Below are positions 43,502 through 55,470 of a stretch of 64,000 nucleotides of DNA, piece after piece (the stretch's first letter is position 1; each line of letters begins with the position of its first letter). The notes under the pieces are model-generated. The model had not been told where the DNA came from and made no database searches. It worked only from the letters and a program-made list of their open reading frames with translations. The translations under genes were made by a program, and so were the position numbers. This DNA comes from Neurospora crassa OR74A (taxonomy: Eukaryota; Ascomycota; Sordariomycetes; Sordariales; Sordariaceae): the NCBI RefSeq assembly GCF_000182925.2, contig NC_026504.1, positions 3,720,001-3,784,000 of the forward strand. Direction: 5' to 3'.

Positions 43502-46500
43502 TCTACATATAATTTATTATATCGTAATACTACGTACAACTATTTACTAAAACAATCAAAATTAAAAAGACGAGCGACATCGGACGTAAATTACTAGAAC
43601 CAAAACAACAAGCAATATCGGGCGCAAATCAAAATTGTAGTTTTGTAATATCGGGTATATACTATATATAAGTACTATTTACAAATCCCCTTCTTTCCTT
43701 CTATAAATCCCTAAAAATCTTTATTAAGTAGTAAAGTAAGAATAAAAGAACTAACCTATTAAACAATAAAATTAATAAAAATTATAAGTAGCTCGAAATA
43801 CGCCTACCTTTATACTATTACAACATCAACAAATAAGAATACAAATTACTAAGAAACCCAATATACTACTAATTTAAATATTAATAATAATAGAGATAGT
43901 AATATTATATCTTTTAATATAATTACCCTAATCTCCCTAAAGGGTAAGTCTAATCTTAAAACTTAAGTTCGTACTTTAAAGGTTAAATTTGTATTATAAG
44001 GTATTAAGTACTATATTACTTCCAGCGTTACCGAACCTACTATTAATAATACAATTAAGGCGGAGAATAAGAATTACTATTTTTAATAGTAAATAGATTA
44101 CGCTAAAGCGATAGCTATTATCTATTCTACAATTTGTAATAAGAAAGTTCAAAACACCTTATCTATTAATAGATAGGACGAAAATAATAACAACCCTAAA
44201 TACTTATTCGACTTTATTAAGAGCAATATTTCTAATATTACTAACAAAACTAAGAACAATATTTTTAATAAATATTAAACTATTAAATATATATCCTTTA
44301 CTACTTTAAAGGCCTTCCTAATACGTTAGTAAGCGTTATGTAAGTGTGTAAAGGATATTAGTTATAAAATTAACGATATAATTGAATTTACTAACCTTTT
44401 TAACGCTATTAAATACTCATTCCCTACTAAAACTATACTATAAGCTACAAATATAAATAAGAACGAGCTAATAACTATTTCTTTTTTAGCTCGCTTATTT
44501 ATTTTAGCTAATACCTAAAAGAATTATACTAATATAATTATAATAAAGGTTAAAATTAATACTAAGGATGTAGCTAGGGAGATTAAGACCGAGGAGGATA
44601 GTAGCCCGAAGTACATTAATTATAATATTTACTAAAAGAGGATTTTTAAAAATTTAAAATATTACCCTTATAGCTATTATCGAGTCCCTAGAATTCTGGA
44701 CTATTAATAGTATAAACCTAACAAAGCGCTAGATACTTAGAAGAATAAAATAAAAGTAGCAGCTTTCAAAAAGAATAACAATACTACTATAATTATTATA
44801 AATAATAATACTAATATTAATAACCCACCTACAGCTTCTAATATCAATTCCAATCTATTATTTAATTTTAGAGGATTATTTTTTAATAATAATTAAAATA
44901 AGGAGGATTTTTATTAGAACTCCTAACAATTTTAAAACTAGCTACTTATCAAATAGATAGCGTTCAATATAATTTCGTTAAAATCTAATAAACTCCCAAA
45001 GTAATAACTATAATATAAAATATAATACTATTTAATAGCGGAAGTAGTTCTAATATATTCAATAATATTAAATAGTTTATAGAACTACATCCCTTACCCA
45101 AACCAATTATATATCAAATCAGTAATAGTAGAAAAACCAAATCTTATTATATTAGTATAGTAGAATTAAATTTCCTTATTATAATAGGGAAAAGAATAAT
45201 AATTAAAATTAAGAACGCTATACTTTATCCTTCAATACCAATTAATTTAATTACAATAACGGATTTTTTAGATAGTAGTATAATATAGTCAATAAAAACT
45301 AATAAAATCGTCCTCAAAAGGACACAAAAAATTCAATACAATTAGGTAGCGAACTTACCGGTATTACCAACTATACTACTACCAAATATTAATAAGAAAT
45401 ATAGAGCTTAAGCACCTAAACTAGCCCTAATAGTAATTATCAACTATAATACTATATATTACAAACTTATATATACAAGGAGAAAATAGGTTATAAAAAC
45501 CTACAAAGATGCCGATATTAAATTAGCTAATATTAGGAGGAGAGAATACAATGCTTACCTTTAAAGTAAATTAATTAACGTAATCCACAGAACTTCAAAC
45601 CTAATAGCAACTATACCCTTAAAATTTATAAGGGTTAATATATAGAATTATAATATAGTCGGTCATCTAAGTATAAAATACATTATTCACTTTATATATA
45701 TAGTATTAAGCTTTTACTAAATTAAGAGTATAAAAAATAAGGGTAAGGGTCTTAATACAATTAAAGAATAGAAGAAATAGGTAGAGTTTTAAATAGGTTT
45801 AAAAATAAAGGTTATTAGTCTAAATGGAGGAACGGAATTTAGCTTCGGTTTTAAGGATTTCTAAAAGGATAAAATTATTATATAGGCAAGATAGGAGGGT
45901 ATTGAAGTTATAAAAACACTAATATACACCCTATAAATAAATAGTACTCTAAAATAAGTAGGAAGGGTAATAATAAAGAAAATAAGAGCTATAATTATCC
46001 AACACAATATTCTAATAAAATTATAACTATTAATTATAAATTCAATAGTAAAAATCATAAACCTTCTTCTAATAAAGGCTAATAATAAATATATTAATCT
46101 ATATAAGGTTCTTAATCGAACTGCAAACATCCCGAATCCCAAACCTAATATTAAATATTTTAAAACGTATTACTATACAATATACTACTATATTAAAAAA
46201 TAAAAACGAATTTAGGGCGATAAATTTACTATATACTCGAGAAGAGGCTATTTAGTAAGATATACTAATCTAAATAGGAGGATCTTCTATATTTAAGACT
46301 CGGAGTATAAATAATTTATTAAAGCCAATACAATACGCTTTCTAAAATTAGAAGAAGACTAGTTACTAGAAAAATAGGCTATTAATTATACAATAGTATT
46401 TTCGGATTAATCAATTAAAAATATTAATAAAGTCTTAAAGAGCGGGAAAGAAGTTTAAATTATAATAAGTAAACCTAAGCCTATAGAAATACCTTTAAAA

Positions 46501-49500
46501 AAGGGAATTAAGGTAAAAAATATAAAAGAGAAAGAAAGAAGGGAGGAGGAATATATTCAACTAATTAAAAATAAAACTTTAAGCTTAAAACCAACAAAAT
46601 AATTAAAATTACTAATACCCTTACTTAATATAATACTAACCCTAAGTCCAGAATTTCTACCGGCTCTAGGTCCGAAATTTCTAACGCTATTACAAATTCC
46701 AGTACTAAAAACCCTATAAATACCAACACTATTACTATCTATCTAAACCCAAACCCCTACAAAACTTTAAACTCTTATTAAAAATTAATAATCTATTATA
46801 GGAATAAGAGACTCCGAGCCTCCTAATAATTCTATACGATTAAATACTAGAATACAACTTCGGGTATTTTAGAGAGCGATACCGGCTAATAATATAATTA
46901 ATTTAATCGAATAAAATAATTAGTTTTAATTATTTATTAACTCAAAAAATAAAGATAAATTCAAACCTTTCAACTATTCCCCCTTCGTAGATCCAAATAA
47001 TTTAAATAAAAAAAACCCAATTCTATTACAAAGAAATACAAGGTAGTCATCTCTAAATCCTATAACTAATACCCCGTTGAAGCTACTAAGAGATTTAATT
47101 TAAATAAGGAACTAGGAATAAGATAGAATAGTAAATTAGAATCCGGTAATAGATTAAACTACAAATATACTAATAATATCCTTAATAAGAACCGGAAGAT
47201 TAAGAAAATAAACTGTACTATAACTAGGCATATTAATTGGACAATAAATTATAATTAATAGTAATAATAAACTGACTAGAAATATTCCAATCTTCTACTT
47301 TAATCTTCGGGAAAGAGGACTAATAAAAATAAATATTGAACTTCTATATTTAATGGCAATAAAAGTAGAATATAATCTTTAAGAAGGAATTCCTAAGAAC
47401 TATAGAAAAATACGAAAATTAGTTAATTTTGCAATATACTAGAAACTAACTATAGAAAAGCAACTTTAAACTTTAGAAGAGAAAGAAGTCTATAAATTAA
47501 TACTATTTAAGGGAGGTATAAATATCCTTCCTAGGAAGTGGGTATATAATAAAAAGGATAATTATAATTTAAAGATAAAGGAACCTAAAGTATAATAAAT
47601 TATTTATAGTAACTTTAAATAAGGATCTTGGGATATAGAGGATATTTATACGGTTATAGCTAATGCGGCGAGCGTAAAGATTTTTTTGGCTACTATAGTA
47701 GTCCTAGACCTTAAATATTATTAATTTAATTTTAATACTATATTTTTAAATATACGAATTCTAGAAGGAAAGGTATACTACGTAGAGCAACCTACCGGAT
47801 TAGAAAAAGGATAAAGGGGGCCTTAGTGCCTAATTTACCTATTGAAAAGAGCTCTATATAAATTTAAGAATAATCCTCTCTATTAATTTTAAATACTTTT
47901 ACCTATATTAAAAGATATAGGGTTTAAGCTAATAAATAATAATATTTACCTATTTAGTAATAGAAAGAAGGAAATATTACTAGTCTTATATATTGACGAC
48001 TTCCTTATTATAGCACCATCTACAATTATTATCTTCGAAATTAAAGATTAACTCCTCTAGTATTTTAAGTTTAAATATCTAAGGGAGGTAAAAATATTTT
48101 TAAGCTTTAATATTAATAGAGATTGAAATAAAAAAATAATATGTATCTTATAAATTCGCTATATTAGAACTTTATTGAAGAAGTTTAATTATAAGGATCT
48201 TTATAGTATTAATATACCTTAGCCGAATAATATAAAAATAGGAAATTACAAGACTAATAATAAATTGCCGGAGTAATAGAAACTATATATTAAGAAGACC
48301 GGTAGCCTCAATTACTTATCGATAAGTACCCGACTAAATATTACTTTTATAATTAATAAATTCTATAAAGCTAATACTAAACTAATTATAAGATTAATAT
48401 TAGTATTAAAATATTTATTTCGATATTTAATGAAATATACTAATATAGGAGTAACCCTAGGAGGTAAAATATTACTATTGAATATAAATTTAAAGGTATT
48501 TGGCGATATTTTATTTATTAATAACCTAATAACCTATTATAGTACTAAAAGATATATTATTTTTATTATAGGAGGATTAATATATTAGAAATTGAAAAAG
48601 CAAACTTTTGTTACTATTAGTATAACCGAAGTAGAATTTACTAATTTTATTCTAATAGTAAAGTTACTACAATAAATTTCTTAAATAATAGAAGAATTTA
48701 ATTATAAATAACTACCTTTAAAAATATTATATATAGATAGTAAGAATATTAGAAACCGGGTATTAAATTAAAAAATTCTAGGTTATAACTATTATATAAA
48801 TATTCGCTTTAAGTAGATTATTGAATAGGTTAAGGTAAAAGAATTTAAAATTATTTATATTAAGGGAAAAGATATAATTGTAGACGGATTAATAAAACTT
48901 TTAAAAACGGACAAATATACCTCCTTTATTAAATAATTTGGATTTAAATAAAGACTAATATTATAGGCTTAAACAAACCTTAGATAAAAAAAGGATTAGA
49001 AGTAAAAGAAAGAATTAAATTGAATAATTTTTAAATAAAAAGAAAGGAGTTTAATTTGATTTATTCTACGTACCTTAATCGAATACCTTATAATATACCT
49101 TTTTATAGAATAACTATTAATAGTACTAAGAAATAGTATATTTTACGGCGGTCTTACGTCTCTTATTCCCCAAATCGGCCACATACGCAGTTAATACCAA
49201 AATTTAAAGATAAGAGGAATCTAAGAGTTTTTGAGGTTAGTAGTATAATAACTAAGCGTTTAAAGAAAAAATAAATTATAAATAGGGAATTAAATGTGCA
49301 AACTTTCGAATTTATACTAGTAGCGGCTATAAGCGTCCTACGTAAACTATTATACTATAAGTGTCCTTATAGTACCTTAGAGGGGGCTAATAATAGTAAA
49401 GTAGTTTAAGGTAGATTATATAGTTTAATTAGAGTATTTTAAACCGTTTTGGGAGGTGTAAATAGATTATTAAGGGTAATAATAGCTTTTACGGTAGAAG

Positions 49501-49739
49501 GGTTAGATTGGCGATATTTTGGTTAGTATTCTACCCTTAAATAGGAGTTTGAGTGTTAAGCGGCTTTCCGTTTTGGTACGGGCGCTAAAAATTTTGGACG
49601 AGTCTAATTGGTTGTATTGACCGATGGAGAGAAGGGGCCTATTTTAAATTAGAAAAGGGTAATTAGTAAAGATTATACTTTAATTAATGAGAGTAAGAGG
49701 AAGGATGAATTTATAGAGCTATTTCGGGCTACGGGGGGG
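43502..49739 (+). pseudogene. Ty1/copia gag-pol polyprotein, RIP-inactivated
   Basis: The interior of the copia element keeps the copia gene order on the + strand. A protease remnant (ILFNSGSSSNIFNNI) is at about 45025-45069. An integrase remnant (NGGTEFSFGFKDF) is near 45825-45862. Reverse transcriptase spans about 47400-48040, with RKWVY near 47535, YYVEQPTGLEKG, LLKRALYKF and the catalytic box LVLYIDDFLII near 47975-48010. RNase H is near 48530-48640 (KKQTFVTISITEVEF, where intact elements have SSTEAE). Protease-integrase-RT-RNase H order distinguishes Ty1/copia from Ty3/gypsy. Dozens of TAA/TAG stops make it non-functional. The gag region (43.6-44.9 kb) is lysine-rich without a clear CCHC knuckle. 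Confidence 0.85.
49733..49739 (+). other. Copia polypurine tract
   Basis: Seven G lie immediately before the 3' LTR, where plus-strand priming takes place in LTR retrotransposons. Confidence 0.6.
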
Positions 49740-49924
49740 TATTATGGTATAGTATAGAGCGCCTAGACTACTATTTACTAGTATTAGGCCTGCCCGAATT
49801 GTTCGGTTATATATAGGGCCTATTAGGGCGCTACCACTATATATTTTAGCCCTCTACAGTTCTTTTCCTTTCTCGTTCTTAGCTTAGTACAATCAATATA
49901 CTTCTTATGCCCACGAGTCTAAGA
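49740..49924 (+). mobile_element. Copia 3' LTR (185 bp)
   Basis: It begins TATTATGGTATAGTATAGAG, a RIP-mutated version of the 5' LTR start, and ends GAGTCTAAGA. It is followed directly by CACAC (49925-49929), the right target duplication. Normal base composition starts right after it. Confidence 0.88.
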
Positions 49925-49929
49925 CACAC
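49925..49929 (+). repeat. Right 5-bp target-site duplication (CACAC) of the copia element
   Basis: Matches 23249-23253. The empty site before insertion would have read ...GTTAGTCACACTCATGCC. Confidence 0.7.
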
Positions 49930-52900
49930 TCATGCCGAGACTCCTGCGATGCAGCTCTCAGAAGGAGTTCCAGTCTGTCGTTTCTCCTTAAAAGGAACGG
50001 CGCGTGTTAAAAGTGAGGGACGACTGAAAAACAGCAGAGATGAGAGAAACAGCAGAGACCCGGAAAAGGACTCACATAACAGTTGGAGACGAGCCAAAAC
50101 CTAACAAATCCGGGTCTGGCTCCCATTCGATGGTGCTCTACTCACTTGCACTCTTCGAGACTTTTTTGTCTATTGTACTAAAACATATGCACCCTAAAGT
50201 CAAAATCCCTCCTCTTTTCACGTATGTCTAGCAGCATGTGCATCTATCCGCCATCTTCGGAACTTTCAAGATGAATGTTTGGCTACATTATAAATTCGTG
50301 TTGCTTACCCAGTGACCGGATCAACCCCCGGTTCATTATGAAACAATGAGCCATCTTAGCCTCCCATGCCTTCCTAGGCTCCCCATGTGGCTTTATGATA
50401 ATCTTATGTCGATCACCTATCGCCTACTTTCGTATCAATTATCGTTCAGGCTCACTATGGGTGTCCAATGTTCAGTTCTGGGAGATGTCGATCAAGATTG
50501 ATCTAGGTGTTTCGAAGCGAGCACCTTACTTTACTTCTCCTCACCCAAGGACGAGAAAGCCAATATCTGGAGGGAGGTAGGTATGTATGTACACTACGTG
50601 GGTGATTTTCATCCCTCATCCACACATAAACAGGGTCTCTGCGGTAGAAATTGCCTCCTGTGTGAAAGAGCAAACCGCATGATCGGGAATATTGGACAAT
50701 CTATACTTTGTAGGTAGCAACCAACGTGTAATGTCTTTCTTTATCTCCCTTCGCGCTCGCACACGCCCGCGCGCACCCATCTGCTCTTGAGCGTATTGGG
50801 TTCGCATTTTCTTCATTTCCTCTTCATGCTGTGCTTCGCATCTGTCTCTCTCTGCCTGTTTGCGGCGTCACAAATGTCGTGGACCCCGAGACTCACTCGC
50901 AATCGTGGCAAACTTGGCGGAGCTGGCAGGCACAGTTCGTCCTCTGTGCCTCTGTGCCTCCGTGCCTCTGTGCCTCTGTGCCTTTTGTTGATTCCATCCC
51001 CGAAAATGATTTGCTTGTTTTGGTGATCTCATCATCTTTCGCTTGGTGTTTGCTGTTGCCCCTGATCCACACCACGTCCATTTTGGAGAGTCAGTTTCGA
51101 CATTGGTCACTCGCTCGCAGATAAAGAAATCAGAGACGGATATACCGAGGGACAGAGCGACAGAGGGGCAGAGGGGTAGAGGGGTCGGGGAGATACATAG
51201 GTAGAGGCAAGACACCATACATAAGGGAAAGCTATCGAGAGGCCTCATGCCTGTCATTCGAACAGATCGTCATTCCTCCACACAGTAAATGCAAGGAAGG
51301 CACCAGAGAAAAAAACGAATGTTTCGAAACACAGACGGCGCGAACTCCCATGGCGCCGAGGGGGGGTCCTTTAATAAGCGCCTGCTCCAATGTCTTCTCC
51401 TCCGCGGCTACAACCAAAGATTTGGTCTAATTCCAGCGAACCAACGGGATGGTCAGGAAGGCTCGTTTGGGATGTCCGACCCCATGGATCTCCAGTTGGA
51501 TGAAACACTGACGGCTTTTCTTGGCGGACATTTCCCCGGTGGCGGACAGCGCCATTCCCAGGCGGCTGCCAGGGCAGAAGCAGGGGGTTTTCAACACGGC
51601 AGCGCCGAATGACAGGGGAGACCCATTCACACGCTCTTAGTGTAGTAGGTACGAGCGGAAGGGAATGCAACTGAGATCGACAGCAGAGCGGCAGCAGCAG
51701 CAGCAGCAGCATTGTTCGCTTCTTCCCCTGGCGATAGCTACCTAGGTAAGCTTCCATTTCCTTTCCCTTTCCACTCTCACTCACCCTAGCTTTCCTCGTA
51801 TCACAGCTTCCCCTCTTCATCATTTTCGCTCGCGAAAAAAAAAAGTACTCAAATTTTGCTCCACATCACATCGTACTGCGTTCTGCTGACCGTGCTGCTC
51901 GTTTCGCCGGGTGGGCATCCCGCGTCGCCAAGTTCCCCCGATTCAGCTCGCTGGACCGCTGGAGCACTGGATAGGATGTGGGTGACATGACTTACATGTG
52001 TATGTCACGACACCACGGCACCAGTTAAGCCAAGGGGTAGAAGCAGAAGAACGGATGAGAGAGGGGAGAAACCAACAGCCTCGCTTCCATTCTCATGCTG
52101 TGTCGTGAGACTAGTCGTGAACAGGTCTCGTTTCCCCTTCCAAAGGCATCACAAAGCAGTTCTAACCGACCTCTCCAGTCACTGTTGCAAGCGTAGAGTA
52201 CCTCTTAGACGCGGGGGAGGGGCGGTTATACGTCAGGTCAGGAGAACTGAATCGTCGGGCTTCTTTGAGATCAAGGCAAAGATAAATTCCATTCGCAGTC
52301 CAGACTCCCTCAATCAGTTGATCAGTTGGACATGCCTCCATCACATCGTCACAACCGAAACGCCGACACCCGGATAACCATATTGCCCCCTACATGCCTA
52401 TCATAACCCCTATTCCCCATATTCCACAGGGAACACAACAGTCACTTTCTGAGGCCCTGTTCCTTGCGTCATGGATGATCCGGGTCTGAAGCTTGCTTGC
52501 AAAGCTCCGCTGTTTGTATCTCCTTCCTCATGCCGTCTTTCTTGCCCGAGGAGGAGCGGGCGTTTGCTTCGTGTTGTGAGGGTCTCGAGGGCTTGGTTGG
52601 TCAAGGTATCACGGGTCATTCAAGGGTACCCTACCTTGACGAGACTAGGGACCCGAGGAGGCTTGTCTTGCCTTACAAGCTTACCTCTCCAACTGAACCT
52701 TACCAGTCGACGAGGGGGGCCAGCCGCTGCCCGAGGACGCTAGAAAGGTAGGGGTAGGTTTTAGGGTAGCACTGTCAGGTACATTGCAGTGTGTATGGTA
52801 GAAGGTCGGGTAGCACTCGGTACCCTGCATCCCTGACCTAATCTTCATTGCTTGTTGTAAGTGGGTGTGGGGTTTCCCATTCTGTATATATCCCTTTCGA

Positions 52901-53249
52901 GTTCCCTCCTATTCTCTTGACCCTTTCCTCTTGCTTAGCCCATCCTTTAAGTGCCAGAGCTTGGTGTTGTTTCCCCCCTTCCTTCCTTTGGAGCCTCAGC
53001 TTTTGCAGAAACAGACTCGAGGTCTGTGATCCGGTCTTTTCTCTCCCTACCTTCCTTCATACACGGATTTCCAAAACACCACGTTGAAATAAACCGGTGA
53101 TCCATTCTGGGTATCGCTTGCCTATTCCCTCCTTATACATACATACATAACGGCATAAAGGTCATTTGACTTTTGTCCTCGAAAACATTCGACTTCACTT
53201 TTTGTGGCTGGCCGCACATCGACACTCTCAAAACATACTATCAACCATC
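49930..53249. other. Intergenic region upstream of the AA9 gene
   Basis: About 3.3 kb of normal composition holds a 10-bp minisatellite and a CAG microsatellite at 51690-51711 but no convincing gene. The best small candidate is 52530..52751 (+), an ATG-started 73-codon frame with protein-like sequence (MPSFLPEEERAFASCCEGLE...), but it matches nothing I know. The region is long enough to hold the promoter of an inducible secreted enzyme. Confidence 0.4.
50944..50992. repeat. Minisatellite, ~9-10-bp unit CTCTGTGCCT
   Basis: About five tandem copies of TGTGCCTC/CTGTGCCT occur, one with a C for T change. A second G-rich tract of GAGGGG-type units is at 51150-51190. Confidence 0.8.
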
Positions 53250-54729
53250 ATGCGCTCCACAACTGTCCTCGCCGGTCTGGCGACGGTCCTTGCCCCGTTG
53301 GCTTCTGCCCACACTGTCCTCACAACTGTTTTCGTCAACGACAAGAACCAAGGAGATGGTACCGGCGTCCGTATGCCCATGGATGGCAACATCGCCAACG
53401 CCCCCGTTATCAACATGAACAGTGATGACATGATCTGTGGTAAGTCTTGGATCCTTTCCCACTCATGCCTGCTGCTCAAAGACACTCACACATCAAACAG
53501 GCAGAGACGGCCTCAAGAAGGTCAACTACGCCATCCCCGCCACCGCTGGCTCCAAGATGACCTTTGAATTCCGCACCTACGTCGACGGCAGCAGGCCCCA
53601 ATTCATCGATAAGTCGCACCAGGGTCCCATTTCCGTCTACGCCAAGGCCGTCTCGGACTTTGACCAAAGCCCCGGCGGCTCCGGCTGGTTCAAGATCTGG
53701 CATGACGGGTACGACGAGTCCACCGGGAAGTGGGCGGTGCAGAAGGTCATCGACACCAACGGTCTCCTCAGCATCAGCTTGCCCACGGGGATGCCCACGG
53801 GCGCCTACCTGTTGCGCACCGAGGTGATCGCCATGCAAAACGTCACCACCAAGGCCGACGGCAACTGGTACTGCGAGCCTCAATTCTACGTCAACTGCGC
53901 CCAGGTCTACGTCCAGGGCTCCTCGTCCGGCCCTCTCTCCATCCCCAAGGACAAGGAAACCTCCATCCCCGGCCACGTCCACCCGTCCGACAAGGGTCTC
54001 AACTTCAACATGTACGACATGAAGGGTCTTCTTCCCTACCAGATCCCCGGCCCCGTGCCCTTCCGCCCTGCCTCTTCCTCTTCCGGCTCCAACGCAAAGG
54101 CCGCCCTTACCACGCCCACCAACTTCCCTGGCGCCGTCCCCGACAACTGCCTCCTCAAGAACGCCAACTGGTGCGGCTTCGAGGTACCCGACTACACCAA
54201 CGAAGACGGATGCTGGGCTTCTGCGGACAACTGCTGGGCCCAAAGCAAAAAGTGCTTCGACTCTGCCCCGCCCTCGGGTATCAAGGGATGCAAGATCTGG
54301 GAACAGGAGAAGTGCCAGGCGCTTGCCAACTCTTGCGATGCGAAGCAGTTCACCGGTCCCCCGAACAAGGGCAAGAGGTGGGGCGATGTGACGGAGCAGT
54401 CGAGCGTCCAGGTCCCCGGAGTGATGAAGGGTGCGGATCTGGTGGACACTCCTGTCGTCGACACCACGAGCAATCAAAAGGCTGCCGCCAATAACAACGT
54501 CGTCAGCATCCCCGCAGCCACAGCTACTACCTTCATCACCACCTCTTCCGCCGCTCCATCCAAGCCTGTCACCACCGTCCCTTCTGTCGCCATCACCACC
54601 ACCACCAGCGCTGCTGTTGCCATCCCTACTGAAACTGCTGCCCAAAACACACTCATCAGGTGTGGCAGGGGTGACAAGAACCAGAGGAGGGCGATGCACA
54701 TTAACAGGCATAAGCGTGCGGATTTCTAA
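53250..54729 (+). CDS. AA9 lytic polysaccharide monooxygenase (GH61) with C-terminal extension
   Basis: Two exons, 53250..53439 and 53501..54729, give 472 residues. Residues 1-20 are a signal peptide ending ASA, so the mature protein starts with His21, the copper-binding N-terminal histidine of AA9 enzymes. The second histidine-brace residue is His103 in KSHQGPISVY, and the axial Tyr193 and Gln198 sit in PQFYVNCAQVYV. These copper enzymes cleave cellulose or xyloglucan chains oxidatively outside the cell. After the catalytic domain (to about 255) comes an unusual extension. First is a Cys/Trp-rich stretch (about 285-345: NWCGFEVPDY, GCWASADNCW, GCKIWEQEKC, NSCDAK), then a Ser/Thr/Ala-rich linker and a basic tail. 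The extension is not the fungal cellulose-binding CBM1. There is no GPI-type hydrophobic end. Confidence 0.93.
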
Positions 54730-55470
54730 GCAGTAGCCTGTTTTCTTTCTTTTTTTTTTTCTTTCTTTGGCTGGCCGGCTGGCTGGCATGATTGTTTTGA
54801 TGATCTTTTTGATATAGTGGGTGGGCTAGGTGGCTAGCCCCAAAGAAAAGAAAACCTTCGCTTCTTTACCGTCCTTTATGATTTGACACAGTTTATCTTC
54901 ACTTCTTCTATCTTTTTGCATTTTGGACTAGGGAAACTTTCTTTCATTTCGGCTGGGGTTGCTGGATAAAATACTTGAAAGACTTGAAAGATGAGCTTGA
55001 CGTACTTGCCTCTTGGCTCAGCTGACATTGCATGTTCAATCTATTTTTGGACACGGGATAGATGGAACAAAAACGTCTGTGTAGAAGGAAATGTTACAAG
55101 AGAAACGGCATGGATGATTCAATGCTGCCCGCTTGGGCATCTTGTTGACAAAAATGAAAGCTATTCCTCTAATCTGTCTCATCCGATATCTTGATGCATG
55201 AATGTACAATGCTGGTTTTGACAACGTCTAGACGAGGTGATGCAATGATGACCACGTATGATCCGCCTCCTCCCTCTATATGTTAGTAGCTGTGTAAAGC
55301 TGTAGCCCGCCATAATCTGACACATTAACCTCCAGTGTTGTGATACACAAGATCAAGACCACCAAACAACCGCACAAATACAAATTTATGCCAGCTATCC
55401 GGGTGCTCCTCTATCCATTTAGCCACCATAAATCTTTCCTCATGAGACTCCATAGCCCATGTTTCAGACA
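54730..55470. other. Shared 3' region between convergent genes
   Basis: About 740 bp lies between the AA9 stop and the helicase stop. A T-rich tract at 54750-54765 follows the AA9 stop. No gene is seen. Confidence 0.4.

Larger units (their letters stand above)
23521..49924. other. RIP-mutated A+T-rich block
   Basis: Base composition changes abruptly near 23520 and returns to normal at the end of the 3' LTR. Within the block CpA and TpG are rare, TpA is very common, and CpG persists. TAA/TAG stops are everywhere but TGA is rare. Direct comparison of the two LTR copies shows about twenty transitions, nearly all CpA to TpA on one strand or the other. This is the signature of repeat-induced point mutation in Neurospora and relatives. 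Such blocks are normally cytosine-methylated heterochromatin. Confidence 0.93.

Noticed and set aside
23521-49924. The A+T-rich block as mitochondrial DNA inserted in the nucleus, or as a centromere core
   Set aside because: CpA/TpG depletion with CpG kept, copia RT motifs and two sets of target duplications show RIP-mutated transposons. A whole centromere would be far larger, though a heterochromatic island is likely.
49914-49924. LTR ending at the canonical CA/TA (GAGTCCA / GAGTCTA)
   Set aside because: That boundary would make the outer duplications disagree (AGACA against CACAC) and would leave a gap before the primer site. The ...AAGA end fits both better.
53476-54789. 437-codon open frame on the - strand over the AA9 gene
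   Set aside because: It is the mirror of a GC-rich, codon-biased coding sequence. It has no domain and is very Val/Asp/Gly-rich, as expected of an antisense shadow.
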